64,000 bases of DNA from Desulfoluna butyratoxydans (GCF_900699765.1 NZ_CAADHO010000009.1:186001-250000), one strand, 5' to 3'; counted from the stretch's first letter, positions 17,165 to 26,190 are shown. Numbers and translations are program-made. Notes: generated by a model not told the origin, from the sequence alone.

Positions 17165-18325
17165 CTATTCCTTTGTATCGACCTCCGCCGACTCCGCGCG
17201 GCTTTGCTCCTTAAGTTCCTCAGGCGTGTGACGGATACCCACCCGGAAGAGGGCAAAGCCCGGGCTGACGAACTGGTTCTGGGCACGCCCCAGGATGGTG
17301 CCGTTGAGAGGGGAGAGGGTCTGGTGCACCACGTTGGTGACCGGGTTGATGATTTCGGCCAGGAGGTCCCCTTTTTTGACGGATGCCCCGAGCTTGACTT
17401 TGCTCATGAGGATCCCCCCGGCTTCGGCCCGTACCCACTCGCTGCCGTAAAACACAGGCTGTGGGGAGGGAAGGAATTTGAATTTTTCCACCATGCCCAC
17501 GTTTTTCAGGAAGGTCCGGATGCTCTTGACGCCGGTGGCTACCTTGTCGGGCTCCAGGCTCAAGGGGCCGCCGATTTCCATGACCACCGCGGGGATGCCC
17601 GAGTCCGTGGCCGCATCCCTGAGGCTGCCTTCCGGGGCGATGCTTTGAAGGGTGGTCAGGTCGCCGAAGTGCTTGGTGAGATCGGCCACTTCGTCCATGG
17701 CAAAGTCGGCGCGGAGCTGGGGCAGGTTTTCCCGGAAGAAGGAACCGGTGTGGATGTCGATGAGCATGTCGCACCGGTCGATGATGTCCGTGAACAGGGC
17801 GTAGGCCACACGGCTTGGGTAGGATCCTTTGGGGTTGCCGGGAAAGTAGCGGTTGAGGTCCCTTCGGTCGCCGATGTAGCGGTCCCGCCTCCAGAACCCT
17901 TCAAGGTTGACGATGGGCATCCCCACCACCACCCCGTTCAATTTTTTTGGGTCGATGTTGTGCACCACCTGGCGGATCATCTCGATGCCGTTGAGCTCGT
18001 CACCGTGGATGGCGGCAGTCAGTGCCAGGACAGGGCCCGGCTTTGCACCGTTGATGACGATGACGGGGGTTCCCACCGTCACCCCGCCCGGTGCCTGCAC
18101 AGAGAACCATTTCAGGGTTTTCATGGTGCCCGGCTCGACGGTCTCGCCGATGATCTTGAAAGGCTTGGTCGTGGGGGCCTTGAATGTCTCCTTGATGGGT
18201 TTTGCTTCATGGGCCGGAGGGGGCGCTGCGGGGGGCTCGGCCTCGCTCTTGTCGGTGATGGTTTCTGTGGCAAGGGCGGGAAAGGCAAGGCACAGAATCA
18301 GGAAAAGCAGCCAGTGGGTTTTCAT
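17165..18325 (-). CDS. Exported succinylglutamate desuccinylase/aspartoacylase-family (M14-like) zinc hydrolase
   Basis: This 386-residue protein has a signal peptide (WLLFLILCLAFPALA) and a proline/alanine-rich linker, then a catalytic domain from about residue 75. Zinc-ligand motifs of the AstE/AspA carboxypeptidase fold are visible: HGDELNGIEM (His and Glu) and IDIHTGSF (His), with a candidate general base in VVMEIGGP. The C-terminal part (about 305-365) has a barrel-sandwich-like stretch with GGILMSKVKLGASVKKG. Members cleave amide bonds of N-acyl amino acids or peptides; the export signal argues for a periplasmic substrate, perhaps a cell-wall peptide. That is an inference. Confidence 0.85.
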   Translation of the reverse strand: MKTHWLLFLILCLAFPALATETITDKSEAEPPAAPPPAHEAKPIKETFKAPTTKPFKIIGETVEPGTMKTLKWFSVQAPGGVTVGTPVIVINGAKPGPVLALTAAIHGDELNGIEMIRQVVHNIDPKKLNGVVVGMPIVNLEGFWRRDRYIGDRRDLNRYFPGNPKGSYPSRVAYALFTDIIDRCDMLIDIHTGSFFRENLPQLRADFAMDEVADLTKHFGDLTTLQSIAPEGSLRDAATDSGIPAVVMEIGGPLSLEPDKVATGVKSIRTFLKNVGMVEKFKFLPSPQPVFYGSEWVRAEAGGILMSKVKLGASVKKGDLLAEIINPVTNVVHQTLSPLNGTILGRAQNQFVSPGFALFRVGIRHTPEELKEQSRAESAEVDTKE

Positions 18326-18611
18326 AATCCTCCTTGATGCTTCAGGTGTTGCTTCGTGTTCAACGGCAGTGGCGGGGGAGCCGATTCCGTCCAGTTTGCA
18401 GGCGGGTGGGGACTGCGTGGCGCTTTTTTGAGTGACAGGGGGCCGTGGGCGCGTGTGGTACTGGCCGGCGGCGGGACCGGGAACGTGTCCTTTTGTACCC
18501 TGTTTCTGCCGGAAGTGTCTATTCTTTTTCGGGATGTTGATGTTTGTGGCAGGGCTTTGCGAAACGGGGAGGGGCTTGGCCTTGCCTCCCCGTTTCGCTT
18601 TTTTGCGCCGA
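18326..18611. other. Intergenic spacer with terminator
   Basis: No gene is supported between the AstE-like gene and the chemoreceptor gene on the minus strand. Apart from the hairpin at 18559-18604 I see nothing definite. The promoter of the zinc hydrolase should be at the left edge. Confidence 0.4.
18559..18604 (+). terminator. Strong hairpin downstream of the chemoreceptor gene
   Basis: A perfect 14-bp stem pairs GCGAAACGGGGAGG (18559-18572) with CCTCCCCGTTTCGC (18585-18598), followed by TTTTTT on the plus strand. It lies just beyond the stop of the minus-strand chemoreceptor gene. The T-run is on the plus-strand side, so in that direction it is a classical terminator and in the other a strong hairpin. 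Confidence 0.75.
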
Positions 18612-20609
18612 TCAGAATTTGACCACGTCCACCATCTGCTTGAGTTGGTCGGAGAGGTTTTTCAGTTTTTCCACGTTGTCGCCGATCTGGGTGCTGTTGG
18701 TTGACATCACGCCCGCGGCATGGTCGACCTGGTTGATGTCATGGGTGATGTCGCCTGCGACAGCGGCGCTGTGGGCGATGCTTTCCGTGATGTCCTGATT
18801 GCCCCTGGAGGCCTGGGCAATGTTGTCGGCGATCTCCTTGCTTGTGACCGACTGCTCTTCGATGGCCGAGGCAATGGTGGTGACCAGCTCGTTCAATTTG
18901 GTGATGACATCAGAAATGCCCTGGATCTCAATGATGGCGTCCTGGGTGGCGCCCTGGATCCCGTCGATGCGGGTCTTGATCTTGTGGGTCGCCTCGGAGG
19001 TCTGCACCGCCAGCTCCTTGATTTCACCGGCCACCACGGCAAAGCCTTTGCCCGCTTCGCCTGCCCGTGCGGCTTCGATGGTTGCGTTCAGGGCAAGAAG
19101 GTTGGTTTGTTCGGAGATCTCTTTGATGGCTTCGGTGACCTGGCCGATTTCATGGGCCGATTTTCCCAGGGCATCGACCTTGGTGGAAGCCGTGCGGGAG
19201 AGGACAACCGCGTCGTCGTTGATCCCTCGGGCCGTGGCCGTGTTGCTGCCGATTTCATTGATGGTGGCGGTCATCTCCTCTAAGGCGGCGGCCACCATGT
19301 TGATGTTTGTGGCGGACTGTTCCGTGGCAGCCGATACCGAGTTCATGTTGGCGCTCATTTTTTCGGCGGCTGCGGCCACGGCGTTGGATTTGCCGGAGGT
19401 TTCGGCTGAGCCGGACACCATCTGGGTCGACACGGTGCCGAGCTCCTCGGTGGCGGAGGTGAGGGTGTGCACCCCGGACCGGATGTTGGTGAAGGTCTCC
19501 CGGAGTTTGATGGCCATGGTCTCCATGTCTTTGTAGACGCCGTGGAGCTTGTTGTTTTTGTCGTAGGTAAAGGTGATGAGGAAATTGCCTCCGGCAATGT
19601 TGCGGGCCACCTCCGCAATCTCTGCGGGGTCGCAGCCCAGCTGCCTCAGGACGCTTCGGGTCAGGCCGATGACAATGAGGATGCCGATGATGAGGGCCCC
19701 TGCGCTGGTGGCGATGATCAGGACGATCCCCCGGTGGTTGGAAACCTTCAGGCGGGGGCCGATCTGGTCCTGGACCCCTTTGATGTCGAGCTTGATTTCA
19801 TCGATGAGGCGAGCCACCTCAGGACCGATACGGTCCAGGGTGCCCTCAATGACCTGGTTCCGGGAGTCTCGAAGGGAGAGGGCCTGGGAAAAGCCTTTCA
19901 GGTAAAGGTCTTTTTCCCTTTGGATATTGGAAAGATCCGTGGTGGGTGCCCCTGTTTTTGCCAGGCGGTCCAGGGCCCCTTGCATCAAATCAAATTCGGA
20001 GACCACCCGGTCGGCGTCGGATCTGGCATTGCTGACGAAAAAGGCTGTCCTGTGAACCCTTCCGATGAGCATGTGCTCCATGGCAACCCCTGCACCATAG
20101 GCCATTTCGGTGTCGCCTTTTCGGTTGGCCGACTCCAGAAGCTCTGCGAGCAGGGTTTCCATGGCCTTGCCCCTGGGGTTCAGGACGTCTCCGATGACTT
20201 TTTCTTCCTGCTTCTGGAGATCGACCACCTTGATAAAGGCTTCGTTGTAGCGGCTGACAGAGGCGTCGATTTCCCGGATTTTGGCGGCATGGTCAGGGTG
20301 GTTGATGGTCTCGGTTGCCCGTTCCAGCAAATCATCCATTTTTTCATAGTAACCCATGAACTCTTCCCGGTTGGTCTCGTTTCCGGAGATAAGGAACTCT
20401 TTGACGTTCATTCGCGTCATGAGCATATTGGCCTGAATGCGGCCTGAAAGGTTGGCGTTGCGGGCCATCTCCCGGTATTCCGTAAAGCCGCTGGATGCAT
20501 TGTTCAATGCGACGATTCCCATCAGGGTGGTGGCGGCCAGCAGGCCCAGTACCGTGGTAAATCCCAGTATGAGCTTGGATTGAAGGGTCATGTTTTTCAG
20601 GGTGTTCAT
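18612..20609 (-). CDS. Methyl-accepting chemotaxis protein
   Basis: The 665-residue receptor has a first membrane helix (about 12-33), a four-helix-bundle-type periplasmic domain (about 34-295, AlaGln-rich with NRKGDTEMAYGAG), a second helix (VLIIATSAGALIIGILIVIG), a HAMP region and a long cytoplasmic coiled coil. The signalling tip EISEQTNLLALNATIEAARA followed by GEAGKGFAVVAGEIKELA is intact. It senses an unknown periplasmic ligand and controls CheA through CheW. No CheA, CheW or flagellar genes are in the window. There is no CheR-docking pentapeptide at the C-terminus (VDVVKF). Confidence 0.95.
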   Translation of the reverse strand: MNTLKNMTLQSKLILGFTTVLGLLAATTLMGIVALNNASSGFTEYREMARNANLSGRIQANMLMTRMNVKEFLISGNETNREEFMGYYEKMDDLLERATETINHPDHAAKIREIDASVSRYNEAFIKVVDLQKQEEKVIGDVLNPRGKAMETLLAELLESANRKGDTEMAYGAGVAMEHMLIGRVHRTAFFVSNARSDADRVVSEFDLMQGALDRLAKTGAPTTDLSNIQREKDLYLKGFSQALSLRDSRNQVIEGTLDRIGPEVARLIDEIKLDIKGVQDQIGPRLKVSNHRGIVLIIATSAGALIIGILIVIGLTRSVLRQLGCDPAEIAEVARNIAGGNFLITFTYDKNNKLHGVYKDMETMAIKLRETFTNIRSGVHTLTSATEELGTVSTQMVSGSAETSGKSNAVAAAAEKMSANMNSVSAATEQSATNINMVAAALEEMTATINEIGSNTATARGINDDAVVLSRTASTKVDALGKSAHEIGQVTEAIKEISEQTNLLALNATIEAARAGEAGKGFAVVAGEIKELAVQTSEATHKIKTRIDGIQGATQDAIIEIQGISDVITKLNELVTTIASAIEEQSVTSKEIADNIAQASRGNQDITESIAHSAAVAGDITHDINQVDHAAGVMSTNSTQIGDNVEKLKNLSDQLKQMVDVVKF

Positions 20610-21275
20610 GGGGATATTCTCCTAAATCAAGGGGTGTTCCGCAGACCAGCAAACGAGCGGTTACACACTCCGCGCACACGTCCGCAGATCGGGGTGGCTG
20701 TCGAAGCGCGTGCCGATGCCATGGCTCGAGACAGGGCGGTGTCCATCGTTTTTTTACTGAAAAGCTGTCAAAGGGTTGAAAAACCGAGACACGGGTATCC
20801 GAAGAAAAGGCAGGCAACGCGTTCTTCGCGGGGCAGCCATTAAGCGGTGTGGCGGTGTGGTTTTTGATTCCCAGGGTTGGTTGACGAGTCGTGAAGAATT
20901 AATGGGCAGGCGTGTGGGAACATGGCAGACAGGCGGCTGCGGTCTGTGTTTCGATCTTTTACCCAGATTCCCGGCCAGGGGTTGTTGTGTCCTTTCGTAG
21001 GGTTTGTTCTGTTTTATGAAATATCTTATAAAAATCAGGAGAGCTAATAGCCCAACTCGAGGTGACAGTCAAATAGAAAAAAGTAAAAAAGTGAGGATTT
21101 GACAGGGCCGATATTCCTATTCCATTGTAAGTAACATTGGAAACGAGGTCTGCTCTGGCGGTTTTCGCTTTTTATTCAGTTGGATAGGCGGGGTGAGTGC
21201 GCGCTTTGGCTGGATTCAACGCTGCACCCGTCAATGTGGAAGGGCACATTGACAGGTAAGGGGCGTTTCCCATAA
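20610..21275. other. Gene-free stretch upstream of the chemoreceptor
   Basis: No gene is supported in these 666 bases. The left part holds the chemoreceptor promoter on the minus strand. Composition becomes AT-rich after 21000. The right edge leads into the 120-bp repeat. Confidence 0.5.
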
Positions 21276-21615
21276 GGCCATGCCAAGAATAAATTACATA
21301 TGACGGGATCATCCCATAAGTCCTCAGCATGATTTTTTGATCGATGCTTCGACACATAACGAATGTAAGGCGGAGTATCGTTATGTATTATTTGTAACTA
21401 TTCAGCTTGCCTCCGGCGGGTCGCTTTTTTGAAAAAAAGCTCCGCAAAAAACTTTCCGGTTGAAAGATTAGAACAGTCAAAATCCCTGAAATTCATCCCA
21501 AAGCTGTCAAGGCCTGTTTGTCAAACTTTTCAAAAGGTTTGCCCCCGGCAGGGCCGCCGGAGGCAAACATAAGCTGAATAGTTACTATTATTTTTAAGGG
21601 CACTGCCATGGCCTG
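21276..21615 (+). repeat. 120-bp repeat, copy A (interrupted by a MITE-like element)
   Basis: The repeat runs from GGCCATGCCAAGAATAAAT at 21277 through ACGGGATCATCCCATAAG, TCCTCAGCATGATTTTTTGA and the CATAACGA/TCGTTATG stem to TATTATTT at 21386-21393. There it is split by the 192-bp element and resumes with TATTATTTTTAAGGGCACTG. The uninterrupted copy B (24122-24252, inverted) and copy C (56778-56912) show the same order of motifs. Confidence 0.85.
21394..21585 (+). mobile_element. MITE-like element nested in the 120-bp repeat (192 bp)
   Basis: Perfect 14-bp terminal inverted repeats, GTAACTATTCAGCT and AGCTGAATAGTTAC, bound 192 bases without a coding frame. The 8-bp direct repeat TATTATTT flanks it at 21386-21393 and 21586-21593; an uninterrupted copy of the host repeat has this sequence only once, so the duplication is real. 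Inside are the left module (GCCTCCGGCGGGTCGC with a TTTTTTGAAAAAAAGC hairpin) and the shared right module (CCTGTTTGTCAAACTTTTC and GCCCCCGGCAGGGCCGCCGG). Confidence 0.92.
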
Positions 21616-21641
21616 TTTTCCTTAAGTACTGCACGAATGCA

Positions 21642-21670
21642 TTGACATCTCGATGACGGTAGGATAGTTT
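21642..21670 (+). promoter_or_regulatory. Candidate sigma70 promoter of the btuB leader
   Basis: TTGACA at 21642-21647 and TAGTTT at 21665-21670 are separated by 17 bases and lie some 45 bases before the riboswitch. A TATAGA at about 21681 is a possible alternative -10 element. Confidence 0.5.
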
Positions 21671-21715
21671 TGCTCACATTCTATAGAAATGGCCCTGGTC
21701 ATTTCGGACATACTA

Positions 21716-21881
21716 TTCAGGTGCGGGCCGGTGCATGGTCTGCATAACAAGGAATCCTGTGCAAATCAGGAACGGGCCCGCCGCTGTAACCGGGGACGAA
21801 CGCCGCAGACATGCCACTGTTGAAAATCAACGGGAAGGCGCGGCCATTAGATCGATCCGGAAGTCAGAAGACTTACCTGAA
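21716..21881 (+). promoter_or_regulatory. Cobalamin riboswitch
   Basis: The conserved core is clear: AAGGAATCCTGTGCAAATCA then GGAACGG, CCGCTGTAACCGGGGACGAA, the B12-box-like GCCACTG with GGGAAGGCG, and AGTCAGAAGAC. A closing helix pairs TTCAGGT (21716-21722) with ACCTGAA (21875-21881). It binds adenosyl- or other cobalamins and lowers expression of the downstream gene. The gene is a TonB-dependent receptor of BtuB type, as is usual for this class. A terminator hairpin follows at 21947-21979, indicating transcription attenuation as the output. Confidence 0.97.
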
Positions 21882-21946
21882 TAACTGGGTAGATTTTTCA
21901 CTCGTGGAAAAGGGTGGAAAAGTGCATTGTGGAATGAAAACGGTAT

Positions 21947-21979
21947 CCCACACAGGCTTTGCTCTGTGTGGGTTTTTTT
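21947..21979 (+). terminator. Riboswitch attenuator terminator
   Basis: CCCACACAG (21947-21955) pairs perfectly with CTGTGTGGG (21964-21972), followed by seven T residues. Its place between the riboswitch and the receptor start, 185 bases before the ATG, fits a ligand-controlled terminator. Confidence 0.9.
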
Positions 21980-22164
21980 GTTCCCCGGCGCTGGTTGCAC
22001 CGGGGAGAAAAAGACCTGCACGGTATGTGGCTTTTGGGCCACGGGTGTTTGGGGGAGGGGGCGAGTCGCTCTTTTCCCGGGTATGTATGGGGACCGGATG
22101 GAAACGCACGCCTCTTTTCTCCATGCATGCTGATTTAACCATCAAAGGATGTGAGGAACGAGGT

Positions 22165-24075
22165 ATGTTGAAACGTCATGTGAAGCACCTGGCCTGTACG
22201 GGTGTGGCAGCCATTGCCTTATGCGCCGCAGGGTTTGTGCCCGCAGCCGCAAACGCAGGAGAGTCCCTGGATGAACTCGTGGTTACCGCCGAGCGGTTTC
22301 CCACCGGGGAAAAGGAGAGCCCGCGGTTTGTCACCATGTACTCCTCGGAAGAGCTCATGGAGACCGGGGCGGACAACCTGGCCCAGGCCCTGAGGCGGAA
22401 AGGCGGATTTTCCTATAAATCCTTCGGGCCCCAGGGGGTCTCCTTCGGCGGCATGAACAGTGAGATCACGGCCCGGGGAATCTCCAAGGGCACCCTGATT
22501 CTGGTTAACGGCTGTCCGGTCCAGGGCGCCGCCGGTCAGGGGTACGATCTGGACATGATTCCCCTGGAGCAGATCGAGCGGGTGGAGGTGATGAAAGGCG
22601 CCGCCTCCACCTTGTATGGAGCCGACGCCATGGCCTGCGTGGTGAACATCATCACCAAGAAGAACGCCGGGGATACAAGAACATCCGTTGCCGTGGAGGC
22701 AGGGTCCCACGGGCATCGCACGGCCAGCGCCGAGGTGAGCAGCCCCCGTGTGAATGTCGGGGTCTCTTATGCCCACCTGGACGCTGTGGACAAGATTTCA
22801 CAGACCACCTATCCCGAGTCCCCTGCCAAAAATTATTCCTACGCGCGGGACGCCGTGGACAGCGGCGGCCTGAACCTCAACGCCACCCTGGTCGACGGTC
22901 TCTACTTTGATTACCTGGGGAGCATCAGCACCACCGGGTATACCAAAAACAAGGATGCGGGTGGGGTGGTCAAGGAGACGGAGCAGGAGCACCTCAAGCA
23001 CTTTGCCGATCTTCGCTTTGAAAAGGAGCACGTCAGGCTCAAGGCCTTCGGATACCTGGACCAGCTGGACCGGGAAGAGCTTACCAGTAAAGGGCTCACC
23101 GAGGAGCGCAACAAGAACTACAATTACGGGGTGCAGGGGGATTACCGGGCCAATCTGGCAGGTGTGGAGCTGACCACCGGGGCGGATTATGTCTATCGGG
23201 GTGCCGATTACAGCGAAAAATACGGCAGGCATCACCGGGACGACATTTCAGCCTTTGTGCAGGCGAAAAAGACCTTTGCCGATGCCCTCACCGTGGTGCT
23301 GGGGTTCCGTGAGCAGCTGATTTACGGGGATTGCGACAACAAAGACTACGACATCTTTCTGCCTTCTGCCGGGGTGACGTACCGGGTCTCATCCGGTCTG
23401 AATCTCTTTGCCAACACCGGAAAGGCCTTCAAAGCCCCCACCTTTAACGATTTGTACTATGAGGGTGATGCCCTGACGGGTAACCCGGATCTTGATCCCG
23501 AGAGCGGGTGGACCTACGAGGCCGGGATTAAGTACGACAACGACTACATGAGGGTTCGCCTGGCGGGCTTTTACATGACCTACGAAGACAAGATCGAGAC
23601 CATGACCGTGGGCGATGATGCCACCAAGTTCAACGTGGGAGACTATGAGTCCACGGGGGTGGAGTGGGAGACCTCCTTTTATCCCTTTGTGAACCAGGCC
23701 TCGTTTCTGGATGCCGTATCCTTTGACGTGGCTGGCTACCTGGCTGATACCACGGCCGAAGACACCGATGGGGAAGAGTACCAGGCTGCCCCTGAGTTCC
23801 AGACCTCGGTGGGGGCTTCTTATGTCACCGAACCGCTGATCCTTAATCTTGCCGTGGATATCTTGCGGGAGCGGGAGAGGAACCTCCCCAGCTACAACCC
23901 GGTTCACTTTGCGGGCAAGCTGGCCTGCTGGAAGGGATACCTCACCTTTGGTGTGGACAACATGTTCGACGACACCGTGGTGACCTGGGGGGACAACACG
24001 CCCGGCAAGACAAGGCATTACGAGTACTATGACCTGGAGCGGACCTACAAGCTCGGGTATGAGTTGATCTTTTAA
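22165..24075 (+). CDS. btuB: TonB-dependent outer-membrane receptor, probably for cobalamin
   Basis: The 636-residue protein begins with a signal peptide (MLKRHVKHLACTGVAAIALC to ANA). After it come a TonB-box-like ESLDELVVTAERF, the plug domain (SSEELMETGADNLAQALRRK through GAASTLYGADAMACVVNIIT) and a 22-strand barrel ending in LGYELIF. Family members take up cobalamins or siderophores through the outer membrane with TonB energy. The riboswitch upstream makes cobalamin or cobinamide the likely substrate. The start at 22165 (GAGGAACGAGG just before) is chosen over the frame opening at 21811, which would run through the riboswitch. No btuCDF follows. Inverted copies of a 120-bp repeat lie on both sides. 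Confidence 0.93.
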   Translation: MLKRHVKHLACTGVAAIALCAAGFVPAAANAGESLDELVVTAERFPTGEKESPRFVTMYSSEELMETGADNLAQALRRKGGFSYKSFGPQGVSFGGMNSEITARGISKGTLILVNGCPVQGAAGQGYDLDMIPLEQIERVEVMKGAASTLYGADAMACVVNIITKKNAGDTRTSVAVEAGSHGHRTASAEVSSPRVNVGVSYAHLDAVDKISQTTYPESPAKNYSYARDAVDSGGLNLNATLVDGLYFDYLGSISTTGYTKNKDAGGVVKETEQEHLKHFADLRFEKEHVRLKAFGYLDQLDREELTSKGLTEERNKNYNYGVQGDYRANLAGVELTTGADYVYRGADYSEKYGRHHRDDISAFVQAKKTFADALTVVLGFREQLIYGDCDNKDYDIFLPSAGVTYRVSSGLNLFANTGKAFKAPTFNDLYYEGDALTGNPDLDPESGWTYEAGIKYDNDYMRVRLAGFYMTYEDKIETMTVGDDATKFNVGDYESTGVEWETSFYPFVNQASFLDAVSFDVAGYLADTTAEDTDGEEYQAAPEFQTSVGASYVTEPLILNLAVDILRERERNLPSYNPVHFAGKLACWKGYLTFGVDNMFDDTVVTWGDNTPGKTRHYEYYDLERTYKLGYELIF

Positions 24076-24121
24076 CCCGGATCGTTCATGGGAAAACGAT
24101 CACATGAAAGAGAATAAGGGC

Positions 24122-24252
24122 TATGCCCTAAAATAATAATACATAACGATACTCCGCCATAAATTCGTTATGTGTCGAAGCAACGATCAAAAAATCATGC
24201 TGAGGACCTATGGGATGATCCCGTCATGTGTCATTTATTCTTGGCATGGCCC
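24122..24252 (-). repeat. 120-bp repeat, copy B (inverted relative to copy A)
   Basis: Read on the minus strand the copy is AGGGCCATGCCAAGAATAAA, then ACGGGATCATCCCATAGG, TCCTCAGCATGATTTTTTGA, a CATAACGA...TCGTTATG stem and TATTATTATTTTAGGGCATA. It matches copy A closely but lacks the inserted element. It lies directly after btuB, so A and B form an inverted pair about 2.8 kb apart. Confidence 0.88.
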
Positions 24253-24816
24253 TGACCCGAATATGGGTGCCCTTGACCCGTGAACTATTCGGGTTCGTCC
24301 TTTCTTCTTTGGCGTCCCCGCCCAGGGCATCGTGCCTTGGGCGGGGGCTCCGTCCTGGCCGCTTTCCGCCCCGGGATGCCCTCCCTCTTCTTCCTTTTTT
24401 CAACTCCGATAAACGCTTTTCAATCCACCGACGTCAAGGGCAAGGCCCTTTGTGGGCGCAGGCTTCTCCATGCCATGTTGATGCGTGCGGAAAGGGCTGC
24501 CACGGAATACCCTGCTTTTTGGCGGGGATGGGCTGGGGCTTGTTTGGCGTGTGTGTGGGGTGCGTCAGAAAAAGTAATTCTTGAGGGTTTTTGTCAAGAA
24601 TTGCGGGGAGGGCAAAGGACGGTGTCGGGAAGAGTGATGGTTCAGGGAACCATCTTTATAATCAGTGTGTTGCTTGCATGGATTTTTATGTTACCGGGTA
24701 AGGAAGGGGCGATTGACTCTGCGGACGGAAGTAGATATATTGCCTGCCTTATGGAGATCTGTTTTTTGACTTTTTTTGTTTGATGGGCCGGATTTGGGGG
24801 AGTCCTGCCTCGTTTG
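24253..24816. other. Gene-free stretch between btuB and the sigma54 activator
   Basis: No gene is supported. A strong hairpin with 14-bp arms (one mismatch) pairs CCCCGCCCAGGGCA at 24316-24329 with TGCCTTGGGCGGGG at 24333-24346; there is no T-run directly after it. The right part should hold the promoter of the activator gene. Confidence 0.5.
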
Positions 24817-26190
24817 ATGCTGGGGATGGTGAGGATGGAGGACATATTGCATTCGTCTTCGGACGGAATCTGGATCTGGGACGCTTTTGGCCGCGTGATC
24901 GCCGTGAACAAGAAAGCCGAGGAACTCGGGGGCATCCGGGCGGACTCTCTTATCGGCCGGTGCTATATTGAGTTGATCCAGAACGGCCTTTACGATCGCT
25001 CCGTGGCCCATGACATCTTTCGGAGCCGGAGCCAGGGGGTGACCCAGGCGGCATCCCTGCGGACGGGGGTGCGCACCATCAACACCGGGACTCCATATGT
25101 CAACGACCGGGGGGAGATCGTTCGCATCGTCGTCAAGGAGAAGGAGATCTCCCACCTAAGCGATGAGGCGGCCCTTTCCGAGGTGAACCGGATTCGGGCC
25201 GGGTTCGGCGAGTCCTTTGAAGACCCCGGGGTGGTGTCCCTCGGCAGGTACGAGGTGGTGGCAAAGAGCCCGCTGTACCGTCGCCTGCTGAAGCGAAGTT
25301 TCAAGCTGGCCGATGCCGGGGTCTCGCGCCTTCTGGTCCTGGGGGAGTCGGGGACCGGCAAAGGGCTCCTTGCCCGGTTGATCCATGAAAAGAGCAGGCG
25401 CAGAGAGCACCCCTTTGTGCAGCTGAACTGCGCAGCCGTACCCGAAAACCTGTTGGAGTCCGAACTCTTCGGGTATGACGGAGGTGCCTTTACCAGCGCC
25501 AGGGCCCAGGGTAAAGAGGGCCTGTTTGAGGCCGCCCACGGCGGGACCCTGTTCCTTGATGAGATCGGGACCCTTCCTCTGCCCCTCCAGGCCAAGCTCC
25601 TTAAGTATCTTGACGACTTTGAGGTAACGCGCCTGGGCAGTACCCGGGTGCAGAAGGTGGACTGTACGGTGGTGGCCGCCACCAACTGTGACCTCAAAAC
25701 CCTCGTGAAACAGGGGTGCTTTCGCGAGGACCTCTACTACCGCCTCAACGGGTTTTCCCTCACCATTCCCTCCCTGCGTCAGCGCCCCGAAGACATCGCA
25801 GGGCTCCTGGACCACTATATTGAACGGTACAACAGGCAATACCGGCTGTGCCGCTATCCCTCCCAGTGCCTTCTCGACCAGCTGTATGATTATCCTTTTC
25901 CCGGCAACGTCCGGGAACTCAAGAACATCGCACGCCAGATCGTTGTCCTCGGCGAATGCGACCTGCAGCAAGGGTCGCCGTGGGTCCTGAAGGGGCCGGA
26001 ACGTTCCGGCGACTCCCCAAAGGACCTGAAGGGGAAGATGGATGCTTACGAAAAAGAGATTCTTCGTCAGGCGGTGGACATGCACCGCACCACCCGCGAG
26101 GTGGGAGACTACCTGGGGATAGACCAGTCCAGTGTGGTAAGAAAACTCCAAAAACACGGCCTTTCCATGGGCCGCAAAAAGAGGCGGTGA
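24817..26190 (+). CDS. Sigma54-dependent transcriptional activator with N-terminal PAS domain
   Basis: The protein of about 457 residues has a PAS domain (about 5-115; SSDGIWIWDAFGRVIAVNKK), an AAA+ domain with Walker A GESGTGKGLLARL near 178, Walker B GGTLFLDEIG near 245 and an arginine-finger region (FREDLYYRLNGFSL), and a C-terminal helix-turn-helix (TTREVGDYLGIDQSSVVRKL). It should activate RNA polymerase with sigma54 in response to a small signal sensed by PAS. The canonical GAFTGA loop reads GAFTSA. The start is uncertain: TTG 24814, ATG 24817 and ATG 24835 are in frame, and GGGGGAG at 24796-24802 is the nearest binding site. The target genes are not known; the GH5 gene is convergent. 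Confidence 0.9.
   Translation: MLGMVRMEDILHSSSDGIWIWDAFGRVIAVNKKAEELGGIRADSLIGRCYIELIQNGLYDRSVAHDIFRSRSQGVTQAASLRTGVRTINTGTPYVNDRGEIVRIVVKEKEISHLSDEAALSEVNRIRAGFGESFEDPGVVSLGRYEVVAKSPLYRRLLKRSFKLADAGVSRLLVLGESGTGKGLLARLIHEKSRRREHPFVQLNCAAVPENLLESELFGYDGGAFTSARAQGKEGLFEAAHGGTLFLDEIGTLPLPLQAKLLKYLDDFEVTRLGSTRVQKVDCTVVAATNCDLKTLVKQGCFREDLYYRLNGFSLTIPSLRQRPEDIAGLLDHYIERYNRQYRLCRYPSQCLLDQLYDYPFPGNVRELKNIARQIVVLGECDLQQGSPWVLKGPERSGDSPKDLKGKMDAYEKEILRQAVDMHRTTREVGDYLGIDQSSVVRKLQKHGLSMGRKKRR

Noticed and set aside
21716..21722. ACTATTCAG before the riboswitch as another mobile-element terminus
   Set aside because: The bases form the closing helix of the riboswitch, no GTAA precedes them and no partner end or target duplication is present.
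21811..22164. Open reading frame running through the riboswitch into btuB
   Set aside because: It overlaps the conserved cobalamin riboswitch and the terminator; a signal peptide begins only at the ATG at 22165, which has a good ribosome binding site.
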